Assembly (NCBI RefSeq): GCF_018613715.1
Contig: NZ_JAGGPT010000001.1
Span: forward strand, 299,919 to 363,918
DNA from: Chryseobacterium sp. ISL-6
GTDB taxonomy: Bacteria > Bacteroidota > Bacteroidia > Flavobacteriales > Weeksellaceae
Direction of reading: 5' to 3'
Length of the DNA: 64,000 bases
The translations under genes were made by a program, and so were the position numbers. This document shows positions 29,199 to 37,267 of the stretch, piece after piece (positions within the stretch are counted from its first letter, which is position 1; each line of letters begins with the position of its first letter). Below the pieces are notes generated by a model. That model was not told the origin of the DNA. It did no database searches and was given only the letters and a program-made list of their open reading frames with translations.

Positions 29199-29968
29199 TG
29201 TCAGTTTTAGCAGAAAACATCAGGTATCTGAGAGATCAATTAAAATTATCTCAACAAGCGGTAGCGGATCACTTATCAATCACCCGTGGTCGATATGCCA
29301 AATATGAAGATGGTGCTTCACAGCCTCCAATAGAATTATTGATTAAAATATCCAGATACTACAGGATAAGTATTGATCTGATGGTCACCATAGATCTCAA
29401 AAAATACCCCTTGAATGATATTGTTAATTTACCTGATAACAGAATTGTACTTCCTGTTGTAGTAGATCAATCCGGGAATAACAGTATTGAAATCATTCCT
29501 CAAAAAGCATCGATGGGATATCTGTCCGGATATACAGATCCCGGTTATATCGAAAGCCTGCAGAATATTTCGTTACCCTTTCTTACGAATGGAAAATATA
29601 GGGCTTTTCCTGTAGAAGGAGATTCTATGCCCCCTTTTAAAGATGGCGCTTATATTGTCGGAAAATATATTGAAAAAACAGAAGATCTAAAAGCTGATAA
29701 AACATACATTTTCGTAACGCTGAATGATGGTATTACCTATAAAAGATTTAAATCCAGAAAAGAAAATACAATTCATGTCGGTGCTGATAATCCGTTTTAT
29801 GAGCCATATGACATTCTTCTGAGTGATGTATTGGAAATCTGGGAATATGCCTGTAGTATTTCTACCCAGGAATTTGAAACTGAAAATAATACCCAAAATG
29901 TGAAAGATATGTTTCTGGAATTACGGAAAGATATTAAAGATTTGAATAAAAAATTTTCGGAATTGTAA
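29198..29968 (+). CDS. XRE/S24 LexA-like repressor
   Basis: 256 residues: an XRE HTH (residues 4-62, LKLSQQAVADHLSITRGRYA) and a C-terminal S24 peptidase domain with catalytic Ser143 (VEGDSMPPFKDG) and Lys182 (ITYKRFK). The segment where LexA-type proteins carry Ala-Gly reads KASMGYLSGY, making the probable scissile bond Met106-Gly107. The C-terminal tail is a charged, possibly coiled helix. Such proteins self-cleave on DNA damage, and placement opposite dinB-dnaE makes it their likely repressor. Confidence 0.9.
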   Translation: MSVLAENIRYLRDQLKLSQQAVADHLSITRGRYAKYEDGASQPPIELLIKISRYYRISIDLMVTIDLKKYPLNDIVNLPDNRIVLPVVVDQSGNNSIEIIPQKASMGYLSGYTDPGYIESLQNISLPFLTNGKYRAFPVEGDSMPPFKDGAYIVGKYIEKTEDLKADKTYIFVTLNDGITYKRFKSRKENTIHVGADNPFYEPYDILLSDVLEIWEYACSISTQEFETENNTQNVKDMFLELRKDIKDLNKKFSEL

Positions 29969-30193
29969 TAAATTTTCGGATAAAAATCCACAGTTGATAA
30001 ATCCACTAAAAGGATTAAAAGGAATTGTTGTAAATATTTGAATATCAAATTTATCAGGAGATATACCTGGTTCGTCAAAATTTTATTTAATATAATAATA
30101 CCATAAATATTTGATGTTAAATATGAAAATAAATAATGTTTTTGAGTAAAATGGCACAATTTATTCTTTATATCAATCAAATTCTAACTTATT

Positions 30194-30421
30194 ATGGCAC
30201 ATCAAGATTTACATAAAGAAGATTTTGTACCGACTGATAACAACCTGTATCAGGTTGAATATAAAAAAGGAGAAATTGGAGAAGGTTCTGATTTAACGGT
30301 AGAGAAAAAAAATGAAGATGGAAGCTATGAAGTTATACAGGTTATCATCAGAAGATTCGAGGATAGTATTTTTATAAGTTGGAGTGAGCCATTTGATGGC
30401 AGAATTATTTTTGAAAAATAA
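30194..30421 (+). CDS. Hypothetical small acidic protein
   Basis: 75 residues, no signal or TM segment, beginning MAHQDLHKEDFVP and containing two probable beta hairpins (YEVIQVIIRRFEDSIFISWS). Family not recognised. It lies 15 bases before another small gene on the same strand, between the S24 repressor and alkB; whether it is damage-induced is unknown. There is no gene in the 225 bases before it. Confidence 0.65.
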   Translation: MAHQDLHKEDFVPTDNNLYQVEYKKGEIGEGSDLTVEKKNEDGSYEVIQVIIRRFEDSIFISWSEPFDGRIIFEK

Positions 30422-30435
30422 TAAATATAGGTGAT

Positions 30436-30678
30436 ATGAAATATAATGAAGCGGTTCAACATAAAAAAGAGGCTTTAAAAAAAGCTGATGAAACAGTGTT
30501 AAAGGATTATCACATCATCATTACGCCAGCTAATACTGACGAAAGTCAAAAGCATATTAAAGCTTTTATGGACAGCCCAAAAACCTTTAGTGACGAAAGT
30601 TGCAAAAAGTTTTGCTCAGATGATGAATATGAGGTGGTCAGTTTTAGAAAAGACGGTGTTGAGGATAAAAACAGGTAG
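30436..30678 (+). CDS. Hypothetical small protein
   Basis: 80 residues, charged and soluble, with two helices (AVQHKKEALKKADETVLKDY) and a C-terminal SCKKFCSDDEYEVVSF segment containing a CxxxxC pair. Family not recognised. Probably co-transcribed with the preceding 75-residue gene (15-base gap). Confidence 0.6.
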   Translation: MKYNEAVQHKKEALKKADETVLKDYHIIITPANTDESQKHIKAFMDSPKTFSDESCKKFCSDDEYEVVSFRKDGVEDKNR

Positions 30679-30807
30679 CAGGGTTTCTTGCTTACACTGA
30701 TTATTTTACAGGTATTCTCAATCGACAAAGAATATTTGAAGTAATACGTAAACAGCATTTGTTTATCATACGAAGCATAAAGTATGCTTTATCTTAATTA
30801 ATAATAA

Positions 30808-30996
<189 letters not shown>

Positions 30997-31009
30997 AAAA
31001 TATTAATAT

Positions 31010-31044
31010 CCTTTATTGCAGACAGAATCACCCTGCAATAAAGG
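31010..31044 (+). terminator. Terminator after the lmo0937-like gene
   Basis: A perfect 12-bp stem, cctttattgcag / ctgcaataaagg, with an 11-nt loop, then ataatttttt. It ends only 13 bases before the alkB ATG, so alkB either has a very short leader or depends on read-through. Confidence 0.8.
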
Positions 31045-31057
31045 ATAATTTTTTACC

Positions 31058-31669
31058 ATGGATCAGCTAAGTTTATTTGATGCAGACGAATATTATCAGT
31101 TTCCACAGGAGTTACTGGAATATACAGATGATTTTTTACCGGAAAACGAAGCGACAGCGCTTAAAGCGTTTTTAATGGAAACCACTCCATGGATACAGAC
31201 TACTCAGAAGATGTACGACAAAGAGGTTCTGACTCCCCGTCTGACGGCATGGTATGGAGATGAGGGCAAAGCCTATCAATTGAGTGGAACCCGTGTTGTG
31301 GTCAATCCATGGACTTCTGAATTACTGGCACTAAAAAACCGTTTAGAGCATTTTTCAGGATATACATTCAATTCTGTATTGTTAAACTTATACCGTAACG
31401 GGAACGATTCTGTAGCGTGGCACCGGGATAGAGATAGTAGATTTGGTAACAGACCTGTGATTGCTTCCCTTAGTCTGGGGCAGGTCAGGAATTTTGATTT
31501 CCGTAAATTTGATGATCATCAGGTAAAATACAGCTTAGCCCTTTCACACGGCTCATTACTGATTATGAAAGGTGACCTACAGCTTCATTGGGAACATCGG
31601 ATCGCTAAATCAGTAAAACCGATGCAACCCCGGATCAATCTCACTTTTCGATTAATTAAAGAGCTGTAA
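31058..31669 (+). CDS. alkB: AlkB-like 2-oxoglutarate/Fe(II) dioxygenase with clamp motif
   Basis: 203 residues. The iron ligands are His122 and Asp124 (AWHRDRD) and His180 (LHWEHRI); Arg192 and Arg198 (PRINLTFR) would bind 2-oxoglutarate. AlkB enzymes oxidatively remove alkyl groups from 1-methyladenine and 3-methylcytosine. The first residues, MDQLSLF, contain QLSLF (3-7), which matches the bacterial sliding-clamp-binding consensus QL[SD]LF, suggesting recruitment to replication or repair sites. It converges on a NUDIX gene five bases away. Confidence 0.92.
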   Translation: MDQLSLFDADEYYQFPQELLEYTDDFLPENEATALKAFLMETTPWIQTTQKMYDKEVLTPRLTAWYGDEGKAYQLSGTRVVVNPWTSELLALKNRLEHFSGYTFNSVLLNLYRNGNDSVAWHRDRDSRFGNRPVIASLSLGQVRNFDFRKFDDHQVKYSLALSHGSLLIMKGDLQLHWEHRIAKSVKPMQPRINLTFRLIKEL

Positions 31670-31674
31670 GAATC

Positions 31675-32139
31675 TTACTTTTCTTTTGTTATTAGTTCTT
31701 CCAATTCTGATAATAATCCTGCTTGTGCTATATTAATACGGATCTTCGCTTCTTCCGAACCAAACCATTTCCACTGATCTACTTCCGGTATTTCAATAAG
31801 TTTTCCTGATCTTGGCGGCCATTCTATCTCTACAGAATTACTGAAAAGCCGGGCTGTTTCTACATTGCCTTCTACAGCCCAGGCATATACTGTTTTCCCT
31901 CCTTTCTGCCGGATCGGAGACAATTCGATGAATTCTCCTTTTACAGACTGTCCGGTTTCTTCTTTAAACTCTACAAGAGCCCGTTCCAAAGGATCTTCAT
32001 CCTGTTCTATTTCGCCTTTGGGAATGGACCAGGCACCATTATCTTTATTCTTCCAGAAGGGACCTCCCGGATGAACCAGAAAATAAAACAGATCGTTATT
32101 TTCCTTTTTAAATAGTAAGATGCCAGCACTTGTTTTCAT
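31675..32139 (-). CDS. NUDIX hydrolase
   Basis: 154 residues with a Nudix box GEIEQDEDPLERALVEFKEE followed by TGQ. It fits GX5EX7REUXEEXGU except that the Arg is Val; the metal-binding Glu residues are intact. The N-terminal KTSAGILLFKKENNDLFYFL and IPKGE elements fit the branch that includes diadenosine polyphosphate and nucleotide-sanitising enzymes. It follows acnA by 24 bases on the same strand. The substrate is not predictable. Confidence 0.88.
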   Translation of the reverse strand: MKTSAGILLFKKENNDLFYFLVHPGGPFWKNKDNGAWSIPKGEIEQDEDPLERALVEFKEETGQSVKGEFIELSPIRQKGGKTVYAWAVEGNVETARLFSNSVEIEWPPRSGKLIEIPEVDQWKWFGSEEAKIRINIAQAGLLSELEELITKEK

Positions 32140-32163
32140 ATCGTGTAGTCCTGATTCCGGAGA

Positions 32164-34935
32164 TTAGTTATTTTTTAAATAATCCCTCAAAACATATTGT
32201 AAAATCCCTTGGTTTTTATAATATTCAATTTCTATTGCCGAATCCAGTCTGGCCTTAACCGTGAATACGGTTTCTTTTCCAGATGGATGAACAGCTTTTA
32301 CATTAAGCATTTTATGAGGGGTTAAATTTTCCTCTAAGCCAGTAATGGTATACGTTTCTGTTCCATCTAATCCTAATAATAATGCACTTTCTCCATCATT
32401 GAAAACCAATGGAGCAACGCCCATTCCAACAAGGTTACTTCTGTGAATACGTTCAAAACTTTCAGCAATTACGGCTTTTACTCCGAGTAGAAAAGTACCT
32501 TTTGCTGCCCAGTCACGGGAAGAACCGGAGCCATATTCTTTACCTGCTAAAATAATCAACGGGGTGTGATCATTTTGATATTGCATCGCTGTATCAAAGA
32601 CGGTTTTAACCTCTCCTGTTGGTAAATAACGGCTATATCCACCTTCTTTATCAGCTATTTTGTTTTTTATCCTTACATTGGCAAAAGTTCCACGCATCAT
32701 TACTTCATGATTTCCTCTTCTGGATCCATAGGAATTAAAATCCTCTTTGTTCACGTTATTACTCTTCAAATAGCTTCCTGCAGCAGAATCTTCTTTAAAT
32801 GATCCGGCAGGTGAAATATGATCGGTGGTTACGGAATCTCCAAGGTATAAGAGAACTCTTGCATTTTTTATATCGGTTACAACATCAGGATCAGCTTTTA
32901 TGTTTTCAAAAAAAGGAGCCTCTTTGATGTACGTTGAGTTTTTGTTCCATTCAAAATTCTGATCCAGATTAACTTCCAGGTCTTGCCAATCCTCTGAACC
33001 ATCGAAGATCACATTATATACTTCTTCAAAGTCGTCCTGTTTCATGCATTCATTAATTGTTTTTTGAATCTCTTCCCTTGAAGGCCAGATGTCTTTTAAA
33101 TAAACAGGTTGTCCGTTTGGATCATAGTCCAGAGGGTCTGTAATTAAGTTAATGTCCACGTGCCCTACCAAAGCATAAGCAACCACCAACATCGGGGACA
33201 TTAGGAAGTTCATTTTCACTTGTGGGTGTACCCTTGCTTCAAAATTTCTGTTTCCGGATAATACGGAGGCTACCACTAGTTCTCCATTATCAACCGCTGT
33301 TGCAATAGCAGGTGGAAGTGGTCCTGAATTTCCGATACATGAAGTACATCCATAACCGACGGTATGAAAACGAAGTGCCTCAAGATCTGTATTTAAACCC
33401 GATCTTTCCAAATATTTGGTCACTACTTTGGAGCCTGGTGCCAGAGAGGTTTTTACCCATGACTTTGTCCTAAGTCCTTTTTCTATGGCATTTCTAGCTA
33501 AAAGTCCGGCACCTACCATAACAGCAGGGTTTGATGTATTGGTGCAACTGGTAATAGCGGCAATCACAATACTTCCGTCACTCAATACAAATTCTGAATT
33601 ATTTTGTTTAATCCTTACGGTTCGCAAAGAATCCTGAATGACTTCTGAATGGATTTCGCCTTCAATAGGGACTTTACCAAAAGTAAATTCTGTTCCTGAC
33701 CCGCCATCAGCTAGCCAGGCATATTCTGTTCGTTTGGAGATAGGTTCGTAATTACGGTGATGTTCATCCTTTAAAACTTCTGAAAATCTCTGACTGAGAT
33801 CTTTAACTAAAATCTTATCCTGTGGACGCTTAGGACCGGATACTGTAGGTTCTAAAGTCGATAGATCAAGTTCTGCTACAGAAGAGTATTTGATTTCTTC
33901 TTTTCCTGTTCTCCACAAAAGATTTTCTTTGCAATATTCTTCAACAATTTTGATCTGTTCCGAAGAACGGTTGGTGGCGTGCATATATTCCAAAGTCCGC
34001 GTATCAATAGGGAAATACGTAACAGTACATCCAAATTCAGGTGACATATTGGAAATCGTTGCACGGTCAGTTACTGTTAAATGATCCAGCCCATCACCAA
34101 AAACTTCAACAAACTTGCCTACAACACCTTTATCTCTTAAAATTTTAGTAATAGAAAGTACCATATCTGTTGCGGTACAATGATCCGGAATTTTTCCTGT
34201 CAGTTTTAAACCTACAACCTCTGGGCAAGTAAAGAAAATAGGCTGTCCCAGCATGGCTGCTTCCGCTTCTATACCACCAACACCCCATGCAATCACTCCA
34301 ATTCCATTCACCATTGGGGTATGAGAATCGGTTCCTACTAAAGTATCAGGGAAAAGCCACTCATCCTTGCTGATGACTCCTTTTGCTAAATATTCCAGAT
34401 TAACCTGATGGCATATCCCCATTCCGGGAGGGACTACGGTGAAATTATTCAGTCCGTGTTGAGCCCATTTTAGAACCTCATACCGCTCCTTATTTCTTTC
34501 AAACTCAAGTTCTACATTTTTATCATAAGAGTAATCGGTTCCAAAATAATCTACCTGAACGGAATGGTCTATAACCAGATCCACAGGAATAGCAGGGTTT
34601 ATCTTTTGTCCGTCTTTTCCCTGTCTCACAAATTCTGAACGCAAAGAGGCCATGTCTACCACTGCCGGTACTCCTGTAAAGTCCTGCATTAAAATCCTGG
34701 CGGGTTTAAATGGAATATCTTTATCATTAGGAGCAGGTGTCCATTGGAGTAAGGTATCTATATGTTCATTTGTAATACCAAAACCATCATAATTCCTTAG
34801 TACATTTTCTAAAAGAATACGAATGCTGAATGGCAGATGATCCACAGTTTCCGGAAGGTTTTTTAAAGAACTGTAGTGATAAGATTTTCCATCAATAGTG
34901 AGCTCTTGTACAGATTTTGCGTTTGGGGTGTTCAT
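32164..34935 (-). CDS. acnA: Aconitate hydratase A
   Basis: 923 residues, the usual size for AcnA/IRP-type aconitases. Cluster ligands are in ITSCTNTSNP (first Cys) and GCTSCIGNSGP (the CxxC pair) around residues 460-540. Other active-site segments are VVPPGMGICHQ, DSHTPMVNG and KEYGSGSSRDWAAKG. It converts citrate to isocitrate through cis-aconitate in the TCA cycle, using a labile [4Fe-4S] cluster. The upstream region is A/T-rich, with no obvious regulator site. Confidence 0.97.
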   Translation of the reverse strand: MNTPNAKSVQELTIDGKSYHYSSLKNLPETVDHLPFSIRILLENVLRNYDGFGITNEHIDTLLQWTPAPNDKDIPFKPARILMQDFTGVPAVVDMASLRSEFVRQGKDGQKINPAIPVDLVIDHSVQVDYFGTDYSYDKNVELEFERNKERYEVLKWAQHGLNNFTVVPPGMGICHQVNLEYLAKGVISKDEWLFPDTLVGTDSHTPMVNGIGVIAWGVGGIEAEAAMLGQPIFFTCPEVVGLKLTGKIPDHCTATDMVLSITKILRDKGVVGKFVEVFGDGLDHLTVTDRATISNMSPEFGCTVTYFPIDTRTLEYMHATNRSSEQIKIVEEYCKENLLWRTGKEEIKYSSVAELDLSTLEPTVSGPKRPQDKILVKDLSQRFSEVLKDEHHRNYEPISKRTEYAWLADGGSGTEFTFGKVPIEGEIHSEVIQDSLRTVRIKQNNSEFVLSDGSIVIAAITSCTNTSNPAVMVGAGLLARNAIEKGLRTKSWVKTSLAPGSKVVTKYLERSGLNTDLEALRFHTVGYGCTSCIGNSGPLPPAIATAVDNGELVVASVLSGNRNFEARVHPQVKMNFLMSPMLVVAYALVGHVDINLITDPLDYDPNGQPVYLKDIWPSREEIQKTINECMKQDDFEEVYNVIFDGSEDWQDLEVNLDQNFEWNKNSTYIKEAPFFENIKADPDVVTDIKNARVLLYLGDSVTTDHISPAGSFKEDSAAGSYLKSNNVNKEDFNSYGSRRGNHEVMMRGTFANVRIKNKIADKEGGYSRYLPTGEVKTVFDTAMQYQNDHTPLIILAGKEYGSGSSRDWAAKGTFLLGVKAVIAESFERIHRSNLVGMGVAPLVFNDGESALLLGLDGTETYTITGLEENLTPHKMLNVKAVHPSGKETVFTVKARLDSAIEIEYYKNQGILQYVLRDYLKNN

Positions 34936-35098
34936 TTCTGTTGTTTTAATAATACCTCTAAGTTACCCCAAAAAAAGAAATGATGAATGAACATTAGGAT
35001 ATATTAACACTATAAAAAAGATTGTTTTTTTTTATTCTATTTATGAACAAGTAATTACTTAATGGCTGATGCAATGATATCTTCTTTGCTTCAATATA

Positions 35099-35121
35099 AA
35101 ACCTCCTATTATGGGAGGTTT
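35099..35121 (-). terminator. Possible weak terminator after an aldo/keto reductase gene
   Basis: An 8-bp stem, aaacctcc / ggaggttt, with a 7-nt loop, 24 bases past the stop codon. The minus-strand continuation (TATATTGAA) is only moderately T-rich. Confidence 0.4.
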
Positions 35122-35144
35122 GGTATTATTTTAAAATTAAAATT

Positions 35145-36140
35145 CTATTGATAATCAGTAGTTTGGACTTTTTCATAAATGAGGCCTTCAGATTTTAATT
35201 CATTCCAGAAGTCAGGTGGAATAACTGCATTTAATCCATTCATATTATCCTTTACCTGATCCGGTTTACTGGCCCCGGGAATAATAGCAGCAAACTCATC
35301 AGCAGCTAAAACAAACTGCAGAGCAGCATGAATAATATCTGTATCGTATTTTTTTGCTATTTCGGCTATCCTATCACGTTTTTCAGTCATTCCTTTAGGA
35401 ATAACATCTTTATAATTGTAACGATCTCTACCCGCTATAAAACCTGAGTTATACCCAGCTCCGGAAACTAATTGTACTCCAGCTTTTTTTACGGCCGGAA
35501 GTAATCGGTCTACAGCATCTTCATGTTCTAAAATAGAATATTGTGTGGCAGAAAGACAGATGTCCGGATCTGCTGCTTCTATGCAGTCTAAAATAGGCTC
35601 AATCTTATTGACTCCCATTCCCCATGCTTTGATAATTCCCTGATCACGAAGATCTGAAAGTACTTTAAAGGCTCCTTTTTTAGCCTGTTCCAGATAGTAT
35701 GGATATCGGTCTCCTACCTGATCTTCTGATAGATCATGGATATACACAATATCGATTCGATCCAATCCTGTTCTCTCAAGACTGTCGTCTATCGATCTTT
35801 TGATAGCATCGGCTGTGTAATCATGTTTGAAATCATAATTCAGTGGTTTTTTCCACATGGTAGGTGGAACTTCAGATTCAGGAACTTCTTTAAATAACCG
35901 ACCTACTTTTGTAGAAAAGACAAAGTCATTTCTGTCTTTGTCCTGTAGGAATTTGCCAAACCTTCTTTCACTTTTAGTCAATCCATACCAGGGTGATGTA
36001 TCATAATAACGTATCCCCAGATCCCATGCTTTCTGCAGAATATTGTGCGCTTCATCGTCCGTAATAGCCGCAAAAGCAGTTCCTATAGCTACTCCTCCTA
36101 ATCCTAATTTGTACTTTTCTGTTAGAATATCCGTTTTCAT
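35145..36140 (-). CDS. Aldo/keto reductase (aldose dehydrogenase-like)
   Basis: A 331-residue TIM-barrel oxidoreductase. The catalytic tetrad is recognisable: Asp and Tyr in YYDTSPWYG, Lys in FSTKVGR and His in VYIHDLS. The closest branch by eye is the D-threo-aldose 1-dehydrogenase/pyridoxal dehydrogenase-like group (long insertion YPYYLEQAKKGAFKVL, VSGAGYNSGFI). It uses NAD(P)(H). It appears as a single gene. Confidence 0.88.
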   Translation of the reverse strand: MKTDILTEKYKLGLGGVAIGTAFAAITDDEAHNILQKAWDLGIRYYDTSPWYGLTKSERRFGKFLQDKDRNDFVFSTKVGRLFKEVPESEVPPTMWKKPLNYDFKHDYTADAIKRSIDDSLERTGLDRIDIVYIHDLSEDQVGDRYPYYLEQAKKGAFKVLSDLRDQGIIKAWGMGVNKIEPILDCIEAADPDICLSATQYSILEHEDAVDRLLPAVKKAGVQLVSGAGYNSGFIAGRDRYNYKDVIPKGMTEKRDRIAEIAKKYDTDIIHAALQFVLAADEFAAIIPGASKPDQVKDNMNGLNAVIPPDFWNELKSEGLIYEKVQTTDYQ

Positions 36141-36253
36141 ATTTTACTTTTTTTTGAATTTTGGCTACTTTATAATAAGCAAACATCATGCATTTATAAA
36201 CAATTATAATTGCGGTATCAGTAATTATTTTGATTCCTTAAAAAGGATAAAAC

Positions 36254-36658
36254 TTATTTGTAACGATGATTAGAAGCATGTTGTTCGTTTTTTAAACGAG
36301 TTTGGTTTGAATCAATTTTTCTTCTTTTCTCATATAGTTTTTGAAATTTTTCCTCTGTATGATCTTCTATGTCAACGATCCGGTTATTTGATTGTTCATG
36401 GGCTTTAACCAATTCATTTAATTTTATCTGCATTGCTTTTGAATCATTATTTTGCGATTTTAGAGTAAAGAAAATCATTGAAAAGGTAATTAAGGTTATC
36501 CCTGTACTGATGGCTATTCTCCAGGTGGGTGAGAAAGAAAAGACAGATCCCAGAATACCCCATACAAGAACCAATACTCCGACTACAATAAATGCGATGA
36601 CAGTTCCTGTAAAACGTATGGGTTGATCTGTGATTTTGTTTAATATAATATTTTTCAT
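36254..36658 (-). CDS. Low-affinity iron permease-like membrane protein
   Basis: 134 residues: two TM helices (about 16-36 and 47-63) with FSFSPTWRIAISTGITLITF between and into the second, then NNDSKAMQIKLNELVKAHE and a charged helical tail. This pattern marks the PF04120 (low-affinity iron permease-named) family, whose bacterial members are not proved transporters. The C-terminal Lys/Arg/Gln-rich tail may form a coiled coil. It lies upstream of the cinA/katE stress group on the same strand. Confidence 0.75.
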   Translation of the reverse strand: MKNIILNKITDQPIRFTGTVIAFIVVGVLVLVWGILGSVFSFSPTWRIAISTGITLITFSMIFFTLKSQNNDSKAMQIKLNELVKAHEQSNNRIVDIEDHTEEKFQKLYEKRRKIDSNQTRLKNEQHASNHRYK

Positions 36659-36754
36659 AATAATAAGTTTGAAAGATGAATTAATATTTCATCATGATTA
36701 ATGAAAAGGGAATTTATTCATCTTGTTAGAGAGTTAGGTCTGCTGTTATACATT

Positions 36755-37264
36755 TTACTTTAATATCAATTGTTGGTTCAATTTGCTTTTAAAGCATCCT
36801 AATATAAATTCAGCATAATACAGCTGAGCCTTCATTGCTGAAGTTTTATAAGGCAATTCTATTCTTTTGGAAAGAACAATTTCATTTTTATAATTAATTG
36901 AGAAAAAAGAAAAAAGATTATAATCCGAATATCGACTTGGTGTGGCAAATCCTGTAATGGCTATTGACCATTGTGTTGAGAATAATTTGGCTACGCTAAG
37001 AGCCATTGTATTGGCAATTTTTTGTGATACACCATCACATTCTTCAGCCTCTTTTCTGTCAACATTTAAGATTTTTACTTTTTCTTCTAACGTATAAGCA
37101 GTAAGTCCACCCTTATAAAATAAGGAGGCATTCTGCATTTGTGAAAACGAAAATTGTAAAAAACCAGATGTAACCGTTTCAGCAACTGAAACGGTTTCGT
37201 TGATCGTAAGTAAAGATTGGCTGATATAATCAAGTAAAGTCTGTTGAAGTTGCATGTTAATCAA
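36755..37264 (-). CDS. CinA C-terminal-domain protein (PncC-like)
   Basis: 169 residues covering only the CinA C-terminal (nicotinamide-nucleotide amidohydrolase) domain: VSVAETVTSGFLQF, YKGGLTAYTLEEKVKIL and IAITGFATP. In characterised PncC enzymes the first motif is AESxTGG with a catalytic Ser; here Thr30 sits in that place, so activity is uncertain. The Tyr and Lys of the second motif are kept. It follows katE by three bases and is surely co-transcribed with it. Confidence 0.8.
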   Translation of the reverse strand: MINMQLQQTLLDYISQSLLTINETVSVAETVTSGFLQFSFSQMQNASLFYKGGLTAYTLEEKVKILNVDRKEAEECDGVSQKIANTMALSVAKLFSTQWSIAITGFATPSRYSDYNLFSFFSINYKNEIVLSKRIELPYKTSAMKAQLYYAEFILGCFKSKLNQQLILK

Positions 37265-37267
37265 GTT

